Positions 17,326 to 25,687 are shown, counted from the first letter of the stretch. The stretch is 64,000 bases of DNA from Runella limosa DSM 17973 (GCF_000482465.1 NZ_KI519433.1:33054-97053), one strand, 5' to 3'. Numbers and translations: made by a program. Notes: generated by a model from the letters alone, not told the origin.

Positions 17326-17805
17326 TTAGATAATGATATTCAGTCGCTTGGCTTTTTCAATGGCCTGAGTTCGGCTTTTGACGTCCATTTTTACAAATAA
17401 ATTGGAGACGTGCGTTTTGATGGTACTCAGCGATAAAAACAACCGTTCGGCGATTTCGGCGTTGCTGTATCCTTGTGCCAAAAGCTGTAAAACCTCGTAT
17501 TCACGCGTGCTCAAATTCAGTTTTTGAAGTTCAGTTTCGTTAACAATGGGAGCGGAGAGCGGTTCGAGTACTACTTCTTTTTCAATAAACACCGTTTGCA
17601 CTTGGGGTTTGAACAGTTGGTTGGCTACCCATATTCCAAGCAGCATAAAAAGGACGGCAATGATTCCGACGTAAATCTCAATGGAATTGTCTATGATTAA
17701 AAACTTCCATTGCAGCCATTTCAGGGCAAATACCAAAATCGCCATCAGAAAACCGTACAAAGCAAAATGACGGGTTTTAAGAAATAAGTCTTTGAAAAAG
17801 CTCAT
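17326..17805 (-). CDS. LuxR-type helix-turn-helix regulator with membrane anchor
   Basis: Two hydrophobic segments at the N-terminus (YGFLMAILVFALKWLQW and IYVGIIAVLFMLLGIWVA) are followed by a short linker and a GerE/LuxR HTH: LSTREYEVLQLLAQGYSNAE, then IAERLFLSLSTIKTHVSNLF. There is no receiver domain, so it is a membrane-bound one-component regulator, a type often seen in Bacteroidota. The ATG at 17805 is preferred to a TTG four codons upstream. It starts 21 nt after the lipocalin-like gene and probably shares its transcript. Confidence 0.85.
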   Translation of the reverse strand: MSFFKDLFLKTRHFALYGFLMAILVFALKWLQWKFLIIDNSIEIYVGIIAVLFMLLGIWVANQLFKPQVQTVFIEKEVVLEPLSAPIVNETELQKLNLSTREYEVLQLLAQGYSNAEIAERLFLSLSTIKTHVSNLFVKMDVKSRTQAIEKAKRLNIII

Positions 17806-17826
17806 AGCGAAGCGCAACGGTGTTGT

Positions 17827-18285
17827 TTATTTTTGACGAATGTAGGTTTCGATATTGAGGTGATTGACGCCCAGTTTTTCTACTTTTTCGATGCCCGTAA
17901 TTACCAACGTGTCCCCTTTGATTTCGTACTCAAAATCAAATTTTCCACCTTCCCATTCTCTGACATTGAAATAATCCAAGTATTCGGTGTAGCTTTTTTC
18001 GCCAATGGTCACGCGGCCACCACCTGCACTGTAATCGGCCGTAGAGTCTTTGCCATGTTGAAGGTCGTGGCGCAAAAAAGCAAAGTGCGTTGGGCTAATG
18101 ATCTTAATCATTTCTTGCCCTTTGGTGTAATCGGTACGCGTGGTGTCTTTGCCTTTGATGGTGGTGCCTTGCAGTAGCTTCCAAGTTCCAACAATGGGAA
18201 ACTCAGTAGTTGTTGACTGATTTGGGTCGGGCGAGCAGGCGATTAAACTGCCAAATAACAAAATAGAAACGGCGATTTTTTTCAT
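17827..18285 (-). CDS. Lipocalin-like lipoprotein
   Basis: A lipoprotein signal (KKIAVSILLFGSLIACSPD) leads to a 130-aa beta-rich domain opening with FPIVGTWKLLQG, the GxW motif of lipocalin-like Bacteroidota proteins, and ending in strands such as FDFEYEIKGDTLVITG. It should be anchored to a membrane and may bind a small ligand. It is the first gene of a likely three-gene minus-strand group with the LuxR regulator and DUF4199 protein. Confidence 0.75.
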   Translation of the reverse strand: MKKIAVSILLFGSLIACSPDPNQSTTTEFPIVGTWKLLQGTTIKGKDTTRTDYTKGQEMIKIISPTHFAFLRHDLQHGKDSTADYSAGGGRVTIGEKSYTEYLDYFNVREWEGGKFDFEYEIKGDTLVITGIEKVEKLGVNHLNIETYIRQK

Positions 18286-18387
18286 GGAAGATAGGTTTGA
18301 GGTTTGAAAATGCGAAGATAGGTAAAACCAATGCCTGATAAATGGGATGTTTTGAGTTAATTTTGCAAAAATTTTAATGGAAAAGCC

Positions 18388-18729
18388 ATGACGCTCTTTT
18401 GGACAAAAAACTTAATTCGTGACGTTATCATCACCATTGGAACAAGTATTCTAGTAACAATTTTCTGTTTTATAGGCCCTACTATTCACACACCGTTTTT
18501 TGTTGGAATGCTTACTGCGTTGGGGCTGGGGTGGCTTCAACCCAAAAAAGGATGGTTGTTGGCGATTGAGCAAACTGTATTGATTGCGCTATTTTATTTG
18601 GTGTTCAATACGTTCAAAATTATGACTCCACTTGATGCCGAAGCAACCCAATTCACGGCTTTATTGCAGTTTTTTCCTGCGTTCACAGGAAGCTTTTTAG
18701 GAAGTTTTATTCGGAAAATATTCAAATAG
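18388..18729 (+). CDS. Small hypothetical membrane protein
   Basis: A 113-aa protein with four hydrophobic stretches (VIITIGTSILVTIFCFIG, FFVGMLTALGLGWLQ, LLAIEQTVLIALFYLVF and FFPAFTGSFLGSFI). I do not recognise the family. A TAATTTTG element lies at 18358-18365, 23 bp before the start, which supports expression. It stands alone between the lipocalin-like gene and the L,D-transpeptidase-like gene. Confidence 0.65.
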   Translation: MTLFWTKNLIRDVIITIGTSILVTIFCFIGPTIHTPFFVGMLTALGLGWLQPKKGWLLAIEQTVLIALFYLVFNTFKIMTPLDAEATQFTALLQFFPAFTGSFLGSFIRKIFK

Positions 18730-18869
18730 ACAAAGGCAATCGTTGGGGAAGGACCTGTTCTATTATCCTGATTATAATCAGTTTATCGGAAAAAGAATCG
18801 TAAAAAATGCAACATTTTTTTTAATTTAGGCGTTAGCTTTTTTGTGAAATAGAAACGTGAATCTCGAAA

Positions 18870-19544
18870 ATGGAGTTTATGAAGTCATTACATGCCCGCC
18901 TATTTGTTTTTTTATTCGTACTTTCTTCCCTGACAGTCACCGCCAAACCTCGCTTAACCACCTACAGTTCTTTGGTAACCATCTACCAAGAACTCAGCTT
19001 AGACGAAGCAGGACTCAGCCACAGCGTTTTTGAGTATGCCATTCGCGGAGTTCAGAAAGTAAACCCAGCCAAAGCCATTCTGGCCATTGTGGATTTGAGC
19101 CAACCTTCGGTGAATAAGCGTTTGTACGTCATTGATTTGCTCAAACGGAAGCTCCTTTTCCGTACCTACGTGGCACATGGACGTAATTCGGGGGATTTGT
19201 TTGCACAAAAATTTTCTAATGAAGTCTCTTCGCTGCAATCAAGTTTGGGATTTTACCAAACTTTGGGGACGTACCAAGGCAAACACGGCTTGTCGCTGAA
19301 ACTCAAAGGGCTTGAAAATGGCTTTAACACCAACGCCCTCGACCGTGCGGTCGTAATGCACGGCGCCGACTATGTCAGCGAAGATTTTATTCGTAAAATT
19401 GGCCGTTTGGGACGCAGTTTCGGTTGCCCAGCCGTACCGTACGGAATCCACAAAGACATTATCGAAACCCTTAAAAACGGAGCTTGCTTATTTGTTTTCT
19501 CTCCCAATCAAAACTACTTGAAGAAATCCACGTTTCTGCTTTAG
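18870..19544 (+). CDS. Murein L,D-transpeptidase catalytic-domain protein
   Basis: After a signal peptide (RLFVFLFVLSSLTVTAK), the domain shows VIDLLKRKLLFRTYVAHG, then VMHGADYVSEDFIRKIGRLG and finally GRSFGCPAVPYG with the catalytic cysteine and arginine of the YkuD-like family (PF13645 type). The family cross-links or anchors peptidoglycan in the periplasm. The length of 224 aa is typical. The start could be ATG 18870 or ATG 18879. The neighbours give no further clue. Confidence 0.88.
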   Translation: MEFMKSLHARLFVFLFVLSSLTVTAKPRLTTYSSLVTIYQELSLDEAGLSHSVFEYAIRGVQKVNPAKAILAIVDLSQPSVNKRLYVIDLLKRKLLFRTYVAHGRNSGDLFAQKFSNEVSSLQSSLGFYQTLGTYQGKHGLSLKLKGLENGFNTNALDRAVVMHGADYVSEDFIRKIGRLGRSFGCPAVPYGIHKDIIETLKNGACLFVFSPNQNYLKKSTFLL

Positions 19545-19605
19545 AGTAAGCCTTTGTGCCTTACCTTTTGGCTCACGCAGAAGCGCGGAGTCGGAAATCT
19601 AACTC

Positions 19606-20679
19606 CTATATTTTGCCGCGCTCGATGGCTTTAGAGGCTGAGTTGGTTAAGGCATGTACGCCCATCAATAAGGCGCCAAAACGCTCATCTTTGCTAAATC
19701 CTTTTTTCCAGCGCGCATAAATCTGCTGAATGACAACTGTGTTTTTGAACAAGCCGAAAACGTAGTAATACAAAATGTTGGACAAATCGCGGCCACTTTT
19801 TTCGGCATAGCGGTCGGCAAATTCTTGACGTGTTAAGTTGCCAGGAAGCCACGTTAGGTTAAAACTTTTCTCAAATGCCCCATCGCCTGCTTCGGCCCAA
19901 TAAGAAAGCGAGGTGCCTACGTCCATGAGTGGGTCGCCGATGGTGGTCATTTCCCAATCCAATACCGCCAAAATTTCGTTTAAATTCTGGGAATTGAGCA
20001 CTACATTGTCGTATTTATAGTCGTTGTGAATCAGGGTGGGGGCGTTTTCAGCAGGCAAATTTCTCACCAACCACTGATACACCTGCTCAAAAGCGGGCAC
20101 ATCGTCGGTTTGGGCGTTTTGATACCGACGGTACCAGCCTTCGACTTGACGTTGTATGTAACCTTCTGGCTTCCCGAGTTGGATTAACCCTGTTTGCTGA
20201 ATGTCTAAGCCGTGTAAAACCACCAAGTTGTCCACCAATGCCTCCGAAAGTTGCCGCATGGTTGTTTCGCTCAAACCCAATTTGGACGCCGAATGTGCCC
20301 TTAGAATCACACCTTGCACGCGCTCCATGACGTAAAAGGGGCAATCGAGGATATTTTCATCGTCACAAAAAACAATAGGCGTAGGAATTTTGGTGTACCC
20401 TGCCGCGTGCAGCATCGACAACACCCGAAACTCCCGCCCCATGTCATGTCCTCCTTTGATATTTTTAGCTCCAAACGGCGGGCGTCGCAGCACAAATTCC
20501 TTCCCTGTATCGGTTTTTAGGAAGTAGGTTAAATTAGAATAGCCTCCTGGAAATTGACTTACTTCCGTAACTGTCCCGATTGCAGGGGCTTGAGTCCCAA
20601 AATAGGCGTTGAGTTGGGCTAAGTCAAGCTGCTCGCCTTCCCGTACTGAGGTTGGAGTATCGTTTTTGATGGTGGACAT
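19606..20679 (-). CDS. Phosphotransferase family protein (APH / ACAD10-like kinase)
   Basis: An aminoglycoside phosphotransferase-fold kinase. The nucleotide lobe starts with VTEVSQFPGGYSNLTYFLKT and the catalytic loop is LIHNDYKYDNVVLN (HxDxxxxN), with the metal-binding aspartate in VLDWEMTTIGDPLMD. That variant, plus FVLRRPPFG and RVQGVIL, matches the ACAD10/11 N-terminal kinase group that phosphorylates 4-hydroxyacyl-CoA-type substrates, more than true antibiotic kinases. It ends 79 bp from the upp start on the same strand. Confidence 0.87.
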   Translation of the reverse strand: MSTIKNDTPTSVREGEQLDLAQLNAYFGTQAPAIGTVTEVSQFPGGYSNLTYFLKTDTGKEFVLRRPPFGAKNIKGGHDMGREFRVLSMLHAAGYTKIPTPIVFCDDENILDCPFYVMERVQGVILRAHSASKLGLSETTMRQLSEALVDNLVVLHGLDIQQTGLIQLGKPEGYIQRQVEGWYRRYQNAQTDDVPAFEQVYQWLVRNLPAENAPTLIHNDYKYDNVVLNSQNLNEILAVLDWEMTTIGDPLMDVGTSLSYWAEAGDGAFEKSFNLTWLPGNLTRQEFADRYAEKSGRDLSNILYYYVFGLFKNTVVIQQIYARWKKGFSKDERFGALLMGVHALTNSASKAIERGKI

Positions 20680-20756
20680 TACGTAGCTGATTGTTGGAAT
20701 AAATGGTATTTTTTATGAGAAGCGCTCAGTGCCACTTGCCTCTGCTCATGTGTTTT

Positions 20757-21401
20757 TTAAACTTTCGCCCCAAATGACAAATCACCTGCGTCACCCAAAC
20801 CTGGCACGATGTAATAATGAGGGTCAAGTTTTTCGTCGATGGCACCAATCCAAAGACGACATTCGGGCATTCGGCTTTGGAGGTATTTTACCCCTTCGGG
20901 ACTGGCAATGACGGCGGCGATGTGCGTTTGGGCAGGAATACCAAATCGAAGGAGTGCATGATATACCTTTTCTATCGACCGACCTGTGGCCAGCATGGGA
21001 TCCATCAAAATAAGCGTACGGTCTTGTAAATCAGGGGCGGTAATGTAGTCCATTTCTACTTGAAAGTCTTCTTCGCCAATGTGGTGGCCTCGGTAGGCAC
21101 CAATGAAAGCGTTGTCGGCTTGGTCAAAAATATTGAGAAAGCCTTGGTGAAAAGGCAAACTTGCGCGCAAAATAGTGGCCAAAACGGGAGGCTGACGTAG
21201 TAATCGAGTTTGGGCAACTCCCAGCGGCGTAGTCACTTGCGCTTGACGGTATGGCAACGATTTAGAGATTTCATACGCCAATAATTCCCCCATCCGTTCT
21301 AGGTTTCGGCGAAACTTCATGCGGTCTTGTTGAACGTCAACGTCACGAAGTTCGGCTAAAAAATGGTTGGCTACGGAGGGTTGTTGGGTCAAAACAAACA
21401 T
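20757..21401 (-). CDS. upp: Uracil phosphoribosyltransferase
   Basis: Catalyses uracil + PRPP to UMP in pyrimidine salvage. The PRPP loop LILMDPMLATGRS is present, and the C-terminal uracil-binding segment reads YYIVPGLGDAGDLSFG. The front half has RRNLERMGELLAYEISK and ATILRASLPFHQGF. Length (214 aa) is normal. Bacteroidota members often show this slightly divergent form. It is transcribed with the kinase gene downstream but the link is probably not functional. Confidence 0.94.
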   Translation of the reverse strand: MFVLTQQPSVANHFLAELRDVDVQQDRMKFRRNLERMGELLAYEISKSLPYRQAQVTTPLGVAQTRLLRQPPVLATILRASLPFHQGFLNIFDQADNAFIGAYRGHHIGEEDFQVEMDYITAPDLQDRTLILMDPMLATGRSIEKVYHALLRFGIPAQTHIAAVIASPEGVKYLQSRMPECRLWIGAIDEKLDPHYYIVPGLGDAGDLSFGAKV

Positions 21402-21537
21402 GAGTAAGTAGGTGGTTTGGTTTTAGGGCACTACATTTGCCGCGACGATAATACAAAGACATTCATAGAAAACCAAAAACCTCTACCAACAAAAAAAAGG
21501 GGAGGTGGGATAGGCAAAAAAGTTAAAAAACTTGGGG

Positions 21538-22335
21538 ATGAAAAATAGCGTTTTGGGATGGTTTGCTGTACTGAGTATCCTGATGATAGGGTGTAACGAA
21601 CGGCCTGAAAACCAGCATCGAGCAGGGTATGCTCTGACTTTTGACGACCGTTATGTGGAGGAATGGACGAAGCTGCGGCCGCTGCTAAAAAAATACGGTG
21701 CAAAGGCGACGTTTTACGTAACGCAGTTTGACAGTTTAAGCCCGAAAGAAGTACAGTTACTGCATGAACTTACCCAAGACGGGCACGAAATTGGAGCGCA
21801 CGGCGCGGCCCACATTAGGGTATTGGATTGGCTCAGAGGGGGAGGAGCGTTGGACGATTTTTACAAATTTGAAATAGAAGGCGAATTAAATGTAATGCGC
21901 AAAGCAGGTTTTCGACCCGTTACGTTTGCGCACGTCGGCGGGCAACAAACGTGGTGGACTGACCGACGACTCTTGCGTGATTATTTTAAACTGTTGCGCG
22001 ATGTTTCGATGACCGAGCGGCATTTGCCTTTTATTACGATTCGCCAGCCCATTTTTGCCATCGACGATATTTATTATCAGTTTGATGGCTCACAAAAGGT
22101 TCACGCGTTGCTGATTGACCAATACACGAACCTGACGCGTTCCCAATTGAAAGATGGTCTGATTCGGGCTAAAAACACCCATTCTGTGCTAATGTTGCTG
22201 GGCCATCGTCCACTGTTTACGCCTTCGGAAGAACCCTACGCTTTTTCGGTACAATTGTTAGAAGAGTTTTTGCAAGACGGCCAACGAATGGGGCTTAAAT
22301 CCTACACAATGCTTGAATTGGTCACGGCCAAGTAG
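21538..22335 (+). CDS. Polysaccharide deacetylase-family lipoprotein
   Basis: A lipobox (WFAVLSILMIGCNE) starts the protein. The NodB homology domain follows: YALTFDDRYVEEW with the TFDD metal-binding motif, then GHEIGAHGAAH with the HxxxH ligands, and late motifs around LMLLGHRPLFTP. The family removes N- or O-acetyl groups from peptidoglycan, chitin-like or exopolysaccharide chains. The ATG at 21538 is chosen over TTG 21532. It is monocistronic, facing the tRNA-Glu gene. Confidence 0.86.
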   Translation: MKNSVLGWFAVLSILMIGCNERPENQHRAGYALTFDDRYVEEWTKLRPLLKKYGAKATFYVTQFDSLSPKEVQLLHELTQDGHEIGAHGAAHIRVLDWLRGGGALDDFYKFEIEGELNVMRKAGFRPVTFAHVGGQQTWWTDRRLLRDYFKLLRDVSMTERHLPFITIRQPIFAIDDIYYQFDGSQKVHALLIDQYTNLTRSQLKDGLIRAKNTHSVLMLLGHRPLFTPSEEPYAFSVQLLEEFLQDGQRMGLKSYTMLELVTAK

Positions 22336-22365
22336 CGGGCGCGTTTGGGAAGGCTAAAAAACAAA

Positions 22366-22396
22366 AACGCCCCAAAACTTGTGGTTTTGAGGCGTT
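22366..22396 (-). terminator. Terminator of tRNA-Glu
   Basis: AACGCCCCAAAAC pairs with GTTTTGAGGCGTT (one unpaired or mismatched position) around about 5 nt. On the minus strand it is followed by TTTTTGTTTTTTAG, so it ends the tRNA transcript; it may also help end the deacetylase gene. Confidence 0.75.
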
Positions 22397-22415
22397 ACGT
22401 TTCGCGCTGCGATTG

Positions 22416-22487
22416 TGACCCGTAGGGGAATCGAACCCCTGTTTCAACCGTGAAAGGGTCGTGTCCTAACCGCTAGACGAACGGGCC
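22416..22487 (-). tRNA. tRNA-Glu (anticodon TTC)
   Basis: Acceptor arms GGCCCGT and ACGGGTC (one G:U) with discriminator A, D-arm with GGTTA, anticodon stem CGACC/GGTTG around CTTTCAC, and T-arm AGGGGTTCGATTCCCCT. No CCA is encoded. Its first 22 nt and its upstream region are duplicated at 22608-22678. Confidence 0.95.
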
Positions 22488-22536
22488 GACTGGTCTCATT
22501 GTTCGCTGCGTTTGTGAAACGTGGTGCAAAGGTACG
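22466..22536. repeat. Direct repeat copy 1 (tRNA-Glu 5' part and upstream region)
   Basis: 71 bp identical to 22608-22678 at an offset of 142. In the minus orientation it holds CAAAGGTA (a TACCTTTG -7 element, 22527-22534) and then the first 22 nt of the tRNA. Confidence 0.9.
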
Positions 22537-22607
22537 ATTATATTTCACACAAAAAACATTTGCACAAAAAATATTTTTATTTTTCTTGAAAGTGCCTGAC
22601 CAGGAAT

Positions 22608-22678
22608 CTAACCGCTAGACGAACGGGCCGACTGGTCTCATTGTTCGCTGCGTTTGTGAAACGTGGTGCAAAGGTACG
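22608..22678. repeat. Direct repeat copy 2 (truncated tRNA-Glu 5' end)
   Basis: An exact second copy of the tRNA-Glu 5' end and upstream DNA. After the 22-nt tRNA start, the minus strand reads GATTCCTGGTCAGGCA, which resembles a T-arm and 3' acceptor but does not pair with the tRNA-Glu 5' arm. It is a remnant of a tRNA, not a second working gene. Confidence 0.85.
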
Positions 22679-22698
22679 CCGATTTTTGACACTGTCAA
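22669..22698 (-). promoter_or_regulatory. Consensus promoter for the tRNA-Glu region
   Basis: On the minus strand TTG (22698-22696), 19 nt, then TACCTTTG (22676-22669), a full Bacteroidota consensus. This copy, which lies farther from the tRNA, has the better -33; the copy beside the tRNA has only the -7. The -33 lies in the perfect palindrome TTGACA-C-TGTCAA (22686-22698). Confidence 0.65.
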
Positions 22699-22778
22699 CA
22701 GTTAGATTATTATTTTTTTGGAAATAATTTTTTAATCACTGACAATCAGTAGATTTGGGTCAAGAAAAAAAGTAGAAC

Positions 22779-23135
22779 GTGAAGCATCTTTTAAAAGAAA
22801 TCCCATTTAGGGTATCAGGAAGTCTTTGGATAGAAAGTGACGAGCAGCGATTTTTGGGGCCAGGTAGGGTAGAGCTATTGGAGCGCATTGCCGAGACGGG
22901 TTCCATCAACCAAGCTGCCAAGCAAATGGGGATGTCGTATAAAAAAGCCTGGGAGATGGTCAATTCTTTGAATACGCAAGCCAAAAAGCAGTTGGTAGTT
23001 ACCCAAACGGGAGGAGAAAGAGGAGGAGGGGCGATTGTAACGGAGGAGGCCTGGGAGTTAATCGCAGCTTATCGTCAAATTCGGGAGCGTTTTCAGCGTT
23101 TTTTAGAGGAGGAAAGTCAATTTTTAAGGGAATAA
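22779..23135 (+). CDS. ModE-like winged-helix regulator (N-terminal domain only)
   Basis: A 118-aa LysR-type/ModE winged helix: FRVSGSLWIESDEQRFLGPG, then the HTH core RIAETGSINQAAKQMGMSYK and KAWEMVNSLN, and the wing with QTGGERGGGAIVT. In ModE this domain is fused to molybdate-binding domains; this stand-alone form is common in Bacteroidota and usually linked to molybdate or anion transport genes, which are absent here. The start is a GTG. A TAGATTTG element is at 22750-22757 and an ACTGA-CAA-TCAGT inverted repeat abuts it, possibly its own operator. Confidence 0.85.
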   Translation: MKHLLKEIPFRVSGSLWIESDEQRFLGPGRVELLERIAETGSINQAAKQMGMSYKKAWEMVNSLNTQAKKQLVVTQTGGERGGGAIVTEEAWELIAAYRQIRERFQRFLEEESQFLRE

Positions 23136-23147
23136 TTTCAGTAAGAG

Positions 23148-23178
23148 TTGACACTTATCAAAAAATAAAATACTTTTG
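23148..23178 (+). promoter_or_regulatory. Promoter of tRNA-Pro
   Basis: TTG (23148-23150), 20 nt, TACTTTTG (23171-23178). The start site should lie near 23185, about 28 nt before the tRNA. Confidence 0.75.
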
Positions 23179-23212
23179 CTGCCACTTTTAGCGAAAGCTA
23201 ACGGTAAAGTTT

Positions 23213-23286
23213 CGGGATATGGCGCAGTCCGGTAGCGTACTTGTCTGGGGGGCAAGGGGTCGTGGGTTCAAATCCCGCTATCCCGA
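23213..23286 (+). tRNA. tRNA-Pro (anticodon GGG)
   Basis: Acceptor arms CGGGATA and TATCCCG with discriminator A, anticodon stem CTTGT/GCAAG around CTGGGGG, giving GGG, and T-arm GTGGGTTCAAATCCCGC. No CCA encoded. Confidence 0.95.
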
Positions 23287-23291
23287 CAACA

Positions 23292-23326
23292 AAAAAGCAC
23301 TTACGGTTCGAATCGTAAGTGCTTTT
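23292..23326 (+). terminator. Terminator of tRNA-Pro
   Basis: AAAAAGCACTTACG pairs with CGTAAGTGCTTTTT around GTTCGAAT, ending in a T-run. Confidence 0.9.
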
Positions 23327-23407
23327 TCATTTTTACAGCAATATAAAAAGACGGCTTTTATGACTCCATCACCCGCAAGCCTAACCTTTGAATGGTTTTT
23401 AGGTATA

Positions 23408-24004
23408 TTAAACCACTCTTCTATCTATTCGACCTATGTGCAACAGTTGATATTTTTTAGGAGTAATTCCAAAATGCTTTTGAAACATCTTGTTGAACTT
23501 TATGCAAGAACCGTCGCTGTAACCAATACATTTTGAAACTTCTACGGCTTTGTAACCATTTCTAAGGAGTTTAGCAGCGTGTTCCATCCGCTTGTCCATG
23601 TAAAGCTGATAAAATGGCTTGCCGTAGATTGCTTTGAAATTGTTTTTAAACAAATTCAAAGGGATATTATATTCAACGGCGATTTGTTGTTCGGTAGGTG
23701 GAACTTGCTCAAATCCTTCTAATAAGTATTTTCGGTATATTCTTTTTATTATATCATCCCAAATATTCATATTGTTCATACGCAAAGGTTTAACACTTTC
23801 TTGGGCTGCTTCAACATTTTCATGCTTTGATTCGCCATGAAAATGCTTTATTCTTAATTCATTATCTATCTGATTGATTTCTAGGTTGTTGGAAGGAGTT
23901 AGAATAAAGGAGATTTTATGAGAGAGTAATAATGCTACTACCGCCTGAACACATTCGGTAGAGACTACAAAGTCAACAGTCGAAGGGTGATGTTTCGCTA
24001 TCAT
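23408..24004 (-). CDS. AraC-family regulator (short)
   Basis: The C-terminal 100 residues form an AraC HTH pair: TEQQIAVEYNIPLNLFKNNF, KAIYGKPFYQLYMDKRMEHA, AKLLRNGYKAVEVSKCIGYS and KFNKMFQKHFGITPKKY. The first 90 residues are unassigned. Its ATG overlaps the stop of the preceding AraC gene by 4 nt (TGA/ATG overlap), so the two are translationally coupled. It probably forms a regulatory pair with that gene. Confidence 0.85.
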   Translation of the reverse strand: MIAKHHPSTVDFVVSTECVQAVVALLLSHKISFILTPSNNLEINQIDNELRIKHFHGESKHENVEAAQESVKPLRMNNMNIWDDIIKRIYRKYLLEGFEQVPPTEQQIAVEYNIPLNLFKNNFKAIYGKPFYQLYMDKRMEHAAKLLRNGYKAVEVSKCIGYSDGSCIKFNKMFQKHFGITPKKYQLLHIGRIDRRVV

Positions 24005-24834
24005 TGTTTTTCGGTGTAAGTAGTGTTGGGGGAATAGTTGAATTTTTGCTTGAATACACGCGTAAAGCCTGAAGGATGGTGATACCCAACCTGATAAGCG
24101 ACTTGTGTTATCGAATATTTTCCAGTTTGAAGTAAGCCATGGGCATACATCATCTTTTTATCTAAAATGTATTGATGGGGGCTAGAATTAAACAATTCGT
24201 AGAATAAAATCTTGAATTTACTGACACTCATTCCAGCCATTTTGGCCATCTCGCTGATGGAAGGAGTCGATCTTTTAAAATCGGACGTTATTTGTGCTTC
24301 GATTTCCTTGATCTTTCGGGAGTCAATTTCTCGGAAGTTTTTCTCAGTTTTACTCAGAATTTGTGTTTGAATATCATCGATAAAAAGAAGGAGGAACTGA
24401 AGAAAGTAGCTTTTGGCTAACAAATCAGGATTGACTGCCCGCTGATACTCTTTCTGAAATGCAGCATATTTCAAAGTAAACAAGCTGTATTGGTTGTTCC
24501 AATTAATTAGAACTTTTGGAATAATATCAATCAAGTCAGGGTAGGGACTCCCCACTTGATTGATTAACCAATCAGTGCGAACCCCCACGAGAAAAGGCCG
24601 CGCATGTTCATAAGTAGCGCTTATTAAACAATAATCACCCTCAAGGGTACTCCGAAATGAATCAGTGAGGGTACGTAAATCTTTATTGTGCTCAGGTAGT
24701 ATGGTGAAAAAGTAAGTGTTGCTCGAACCAAAATCGAAAATTTTAAAGTTGGCTTTAGCCCGAGCTCCACTTGATTCCTCAGAAGCTTGTCTTTTGAAGC
24801 ACATTAACCAAAAATCTAACTTTATGTTCGCCAT
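24001..24834 (-). CDS. AraC-family regulator
   Basis: An unrecognised N-terminal sensor-like region of about 170 residues is followed by an AraC DNA-binding domain: SISEMAKMAGMSVSKFKILF, YELFNSSPHQYILDKKMMYA, HGLLQTGKYSITQVAYQVGY and HHPSGFTRVFKQKFNYSP. The ATG at 24834 is preferred to the upstream TTG at 24846. It is followed with 4-nt overlap by a second, shorter AraC gene. Both sit beside a LytTR response regulator and two histidine kinases, so they likely belong to the same surface-protein regulatory block. Confidence 0.88.
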   Translation of the reverse strand: MANIKLDFWLMCFKRQASEESSGARAKANFKIFDFGSSNTYFFTILPEHNKDLRTLTDSFRSTLEGDYCLISATYEHARPFLVGVRTDWLINQVGSPYPDLIDIIPKVLINWNNQYSLFTLKYAAFQKEYQRAVNPDLLAKSYFLQFLLLFIDDIQTQILSKTEKNFREIDSRKIKEIEAQITSDFKRSTPSISEMAKMAGMSVSKFKILFYELFNSSPHQYILDKKMMYAHGLLQTGKYSITQVAYQVGYHHPSGFTRVFKQKFNYSPNTTYTEKQ

Positions 24835-24955
24835 GAGATATTGCAATGGTATGTAAATAATACCAAAAATGGTATATCATAGTATCCCATTGTAAACGTG
24901 ACGGCTTAAAGTAAGGTAAGTGGTTTTTTTTAGGTGGTAACTGACAATTTTGGGA

Positions 24956-25687
24956 TTATATATGCCTTTTTAAAAGGTGATTTAGCTCCTTTCTAAAGCT
25001 TCTTCCAACGGGAAGTATCACCAATCCAGTCAGTTTAATTGTATTGGCTTCTAATTGCTGAACGTGTAGTGTATTGACTGCAAACTTGTGATGGATGCGA
25101 ATAAATTGTGCATCCAAAAACTCTTCCAGGAGCTTGGTTAATGATTTTTTCAGTACATACCTTTTAGCGGGTGTATGTATGTAACAATGACTATCCTCGG
25201 CTTCGATGTAAACAATTTCAGTGAACCTAACCTGCTCTTGTTGACCTGTCCTACTACTCAAGTATATGTACTTTCTATCTATAAAATCATACTCTTTGCT
25301 TTTCGTTTGTGCTTCCAAGGTCTTTTCGATGGCTGATTGTAGCGTAATAGCATGAAAAGGTTTAATTAGGTACTGAACGCTAAGGTTCTTTTGGGCCTCC
25401 AAAAATAGATTTTGGTCTTGAGACGTGGTCATCAGTACGATGGGAACGAGGGTGTCTCTAAGAGTTTTAAGAAGCTCAATACCAATCGGTTTGTTTTCAA
25501 TCATAATATCTGATAGTACCAAGTCAACTTCATGATTATCAAGATATTTGATTAAATCTGTCAATTTTGTAAAAATGCCCCCTAACCGAAATGTATAATT
25601 GGAAGAAATGCGCTCAGTAAGCATAATTTCTAATTTAATTTGGTCAATTGGGTCATCTTCTAGTATCACAATCACAATGTCTTTCAT
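24956..25687 (-). CDS. LytTR-family response regulator
   Basis: A receiver domain (residues about 1-125) has the acidic pair in VILEDDPIDQ, the phosphoryl aspartate in VLSDIMIENKP, the conserved threonine region VLMTTSQDQ and lysine in YLIKPFH. A LytTR domain follows (TEIVYIEAEDSHCYIHTPAK, then FIRIHHKFAVNTLHVQQLE and LPVGRSFRKELN). It is divergent from two tandem histidine kinases 385 bp away, which are the obvious partners, although HisKA-type kinases pair with LytTR regulators less often than LytS/His_kinase types. Confidence 0.92.
   Translation of the reverse strand: MKDIVIVILEDDPIDQIKLEIMLTERISSNYTFRLGGIFTKLTDLIKYLDNHEVDLVLSDIMIENKPIGIELLKTLRDTLVPIVLMTTSQDQNLFLEAQKNLSVQYLIKPFHAITLQSAIEKTLEAQTKSKEYDFIDRKYIYLSSRTGQQEQVRFTEIVYIEAEDSHCYIHTPAKRYVLKKSLTKLLEEFLDAQFIRIHHKFAVNTLHVQQLEANTIKLTGLVILPVGRSFRKELNHLLKRHI

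Noticed and set aside
22608-22678. Second tRNA-Glu gene
   Set aside because: Only the first 22 nt of the tRNA are present; no anticodon arm and the 3' part does not pair.
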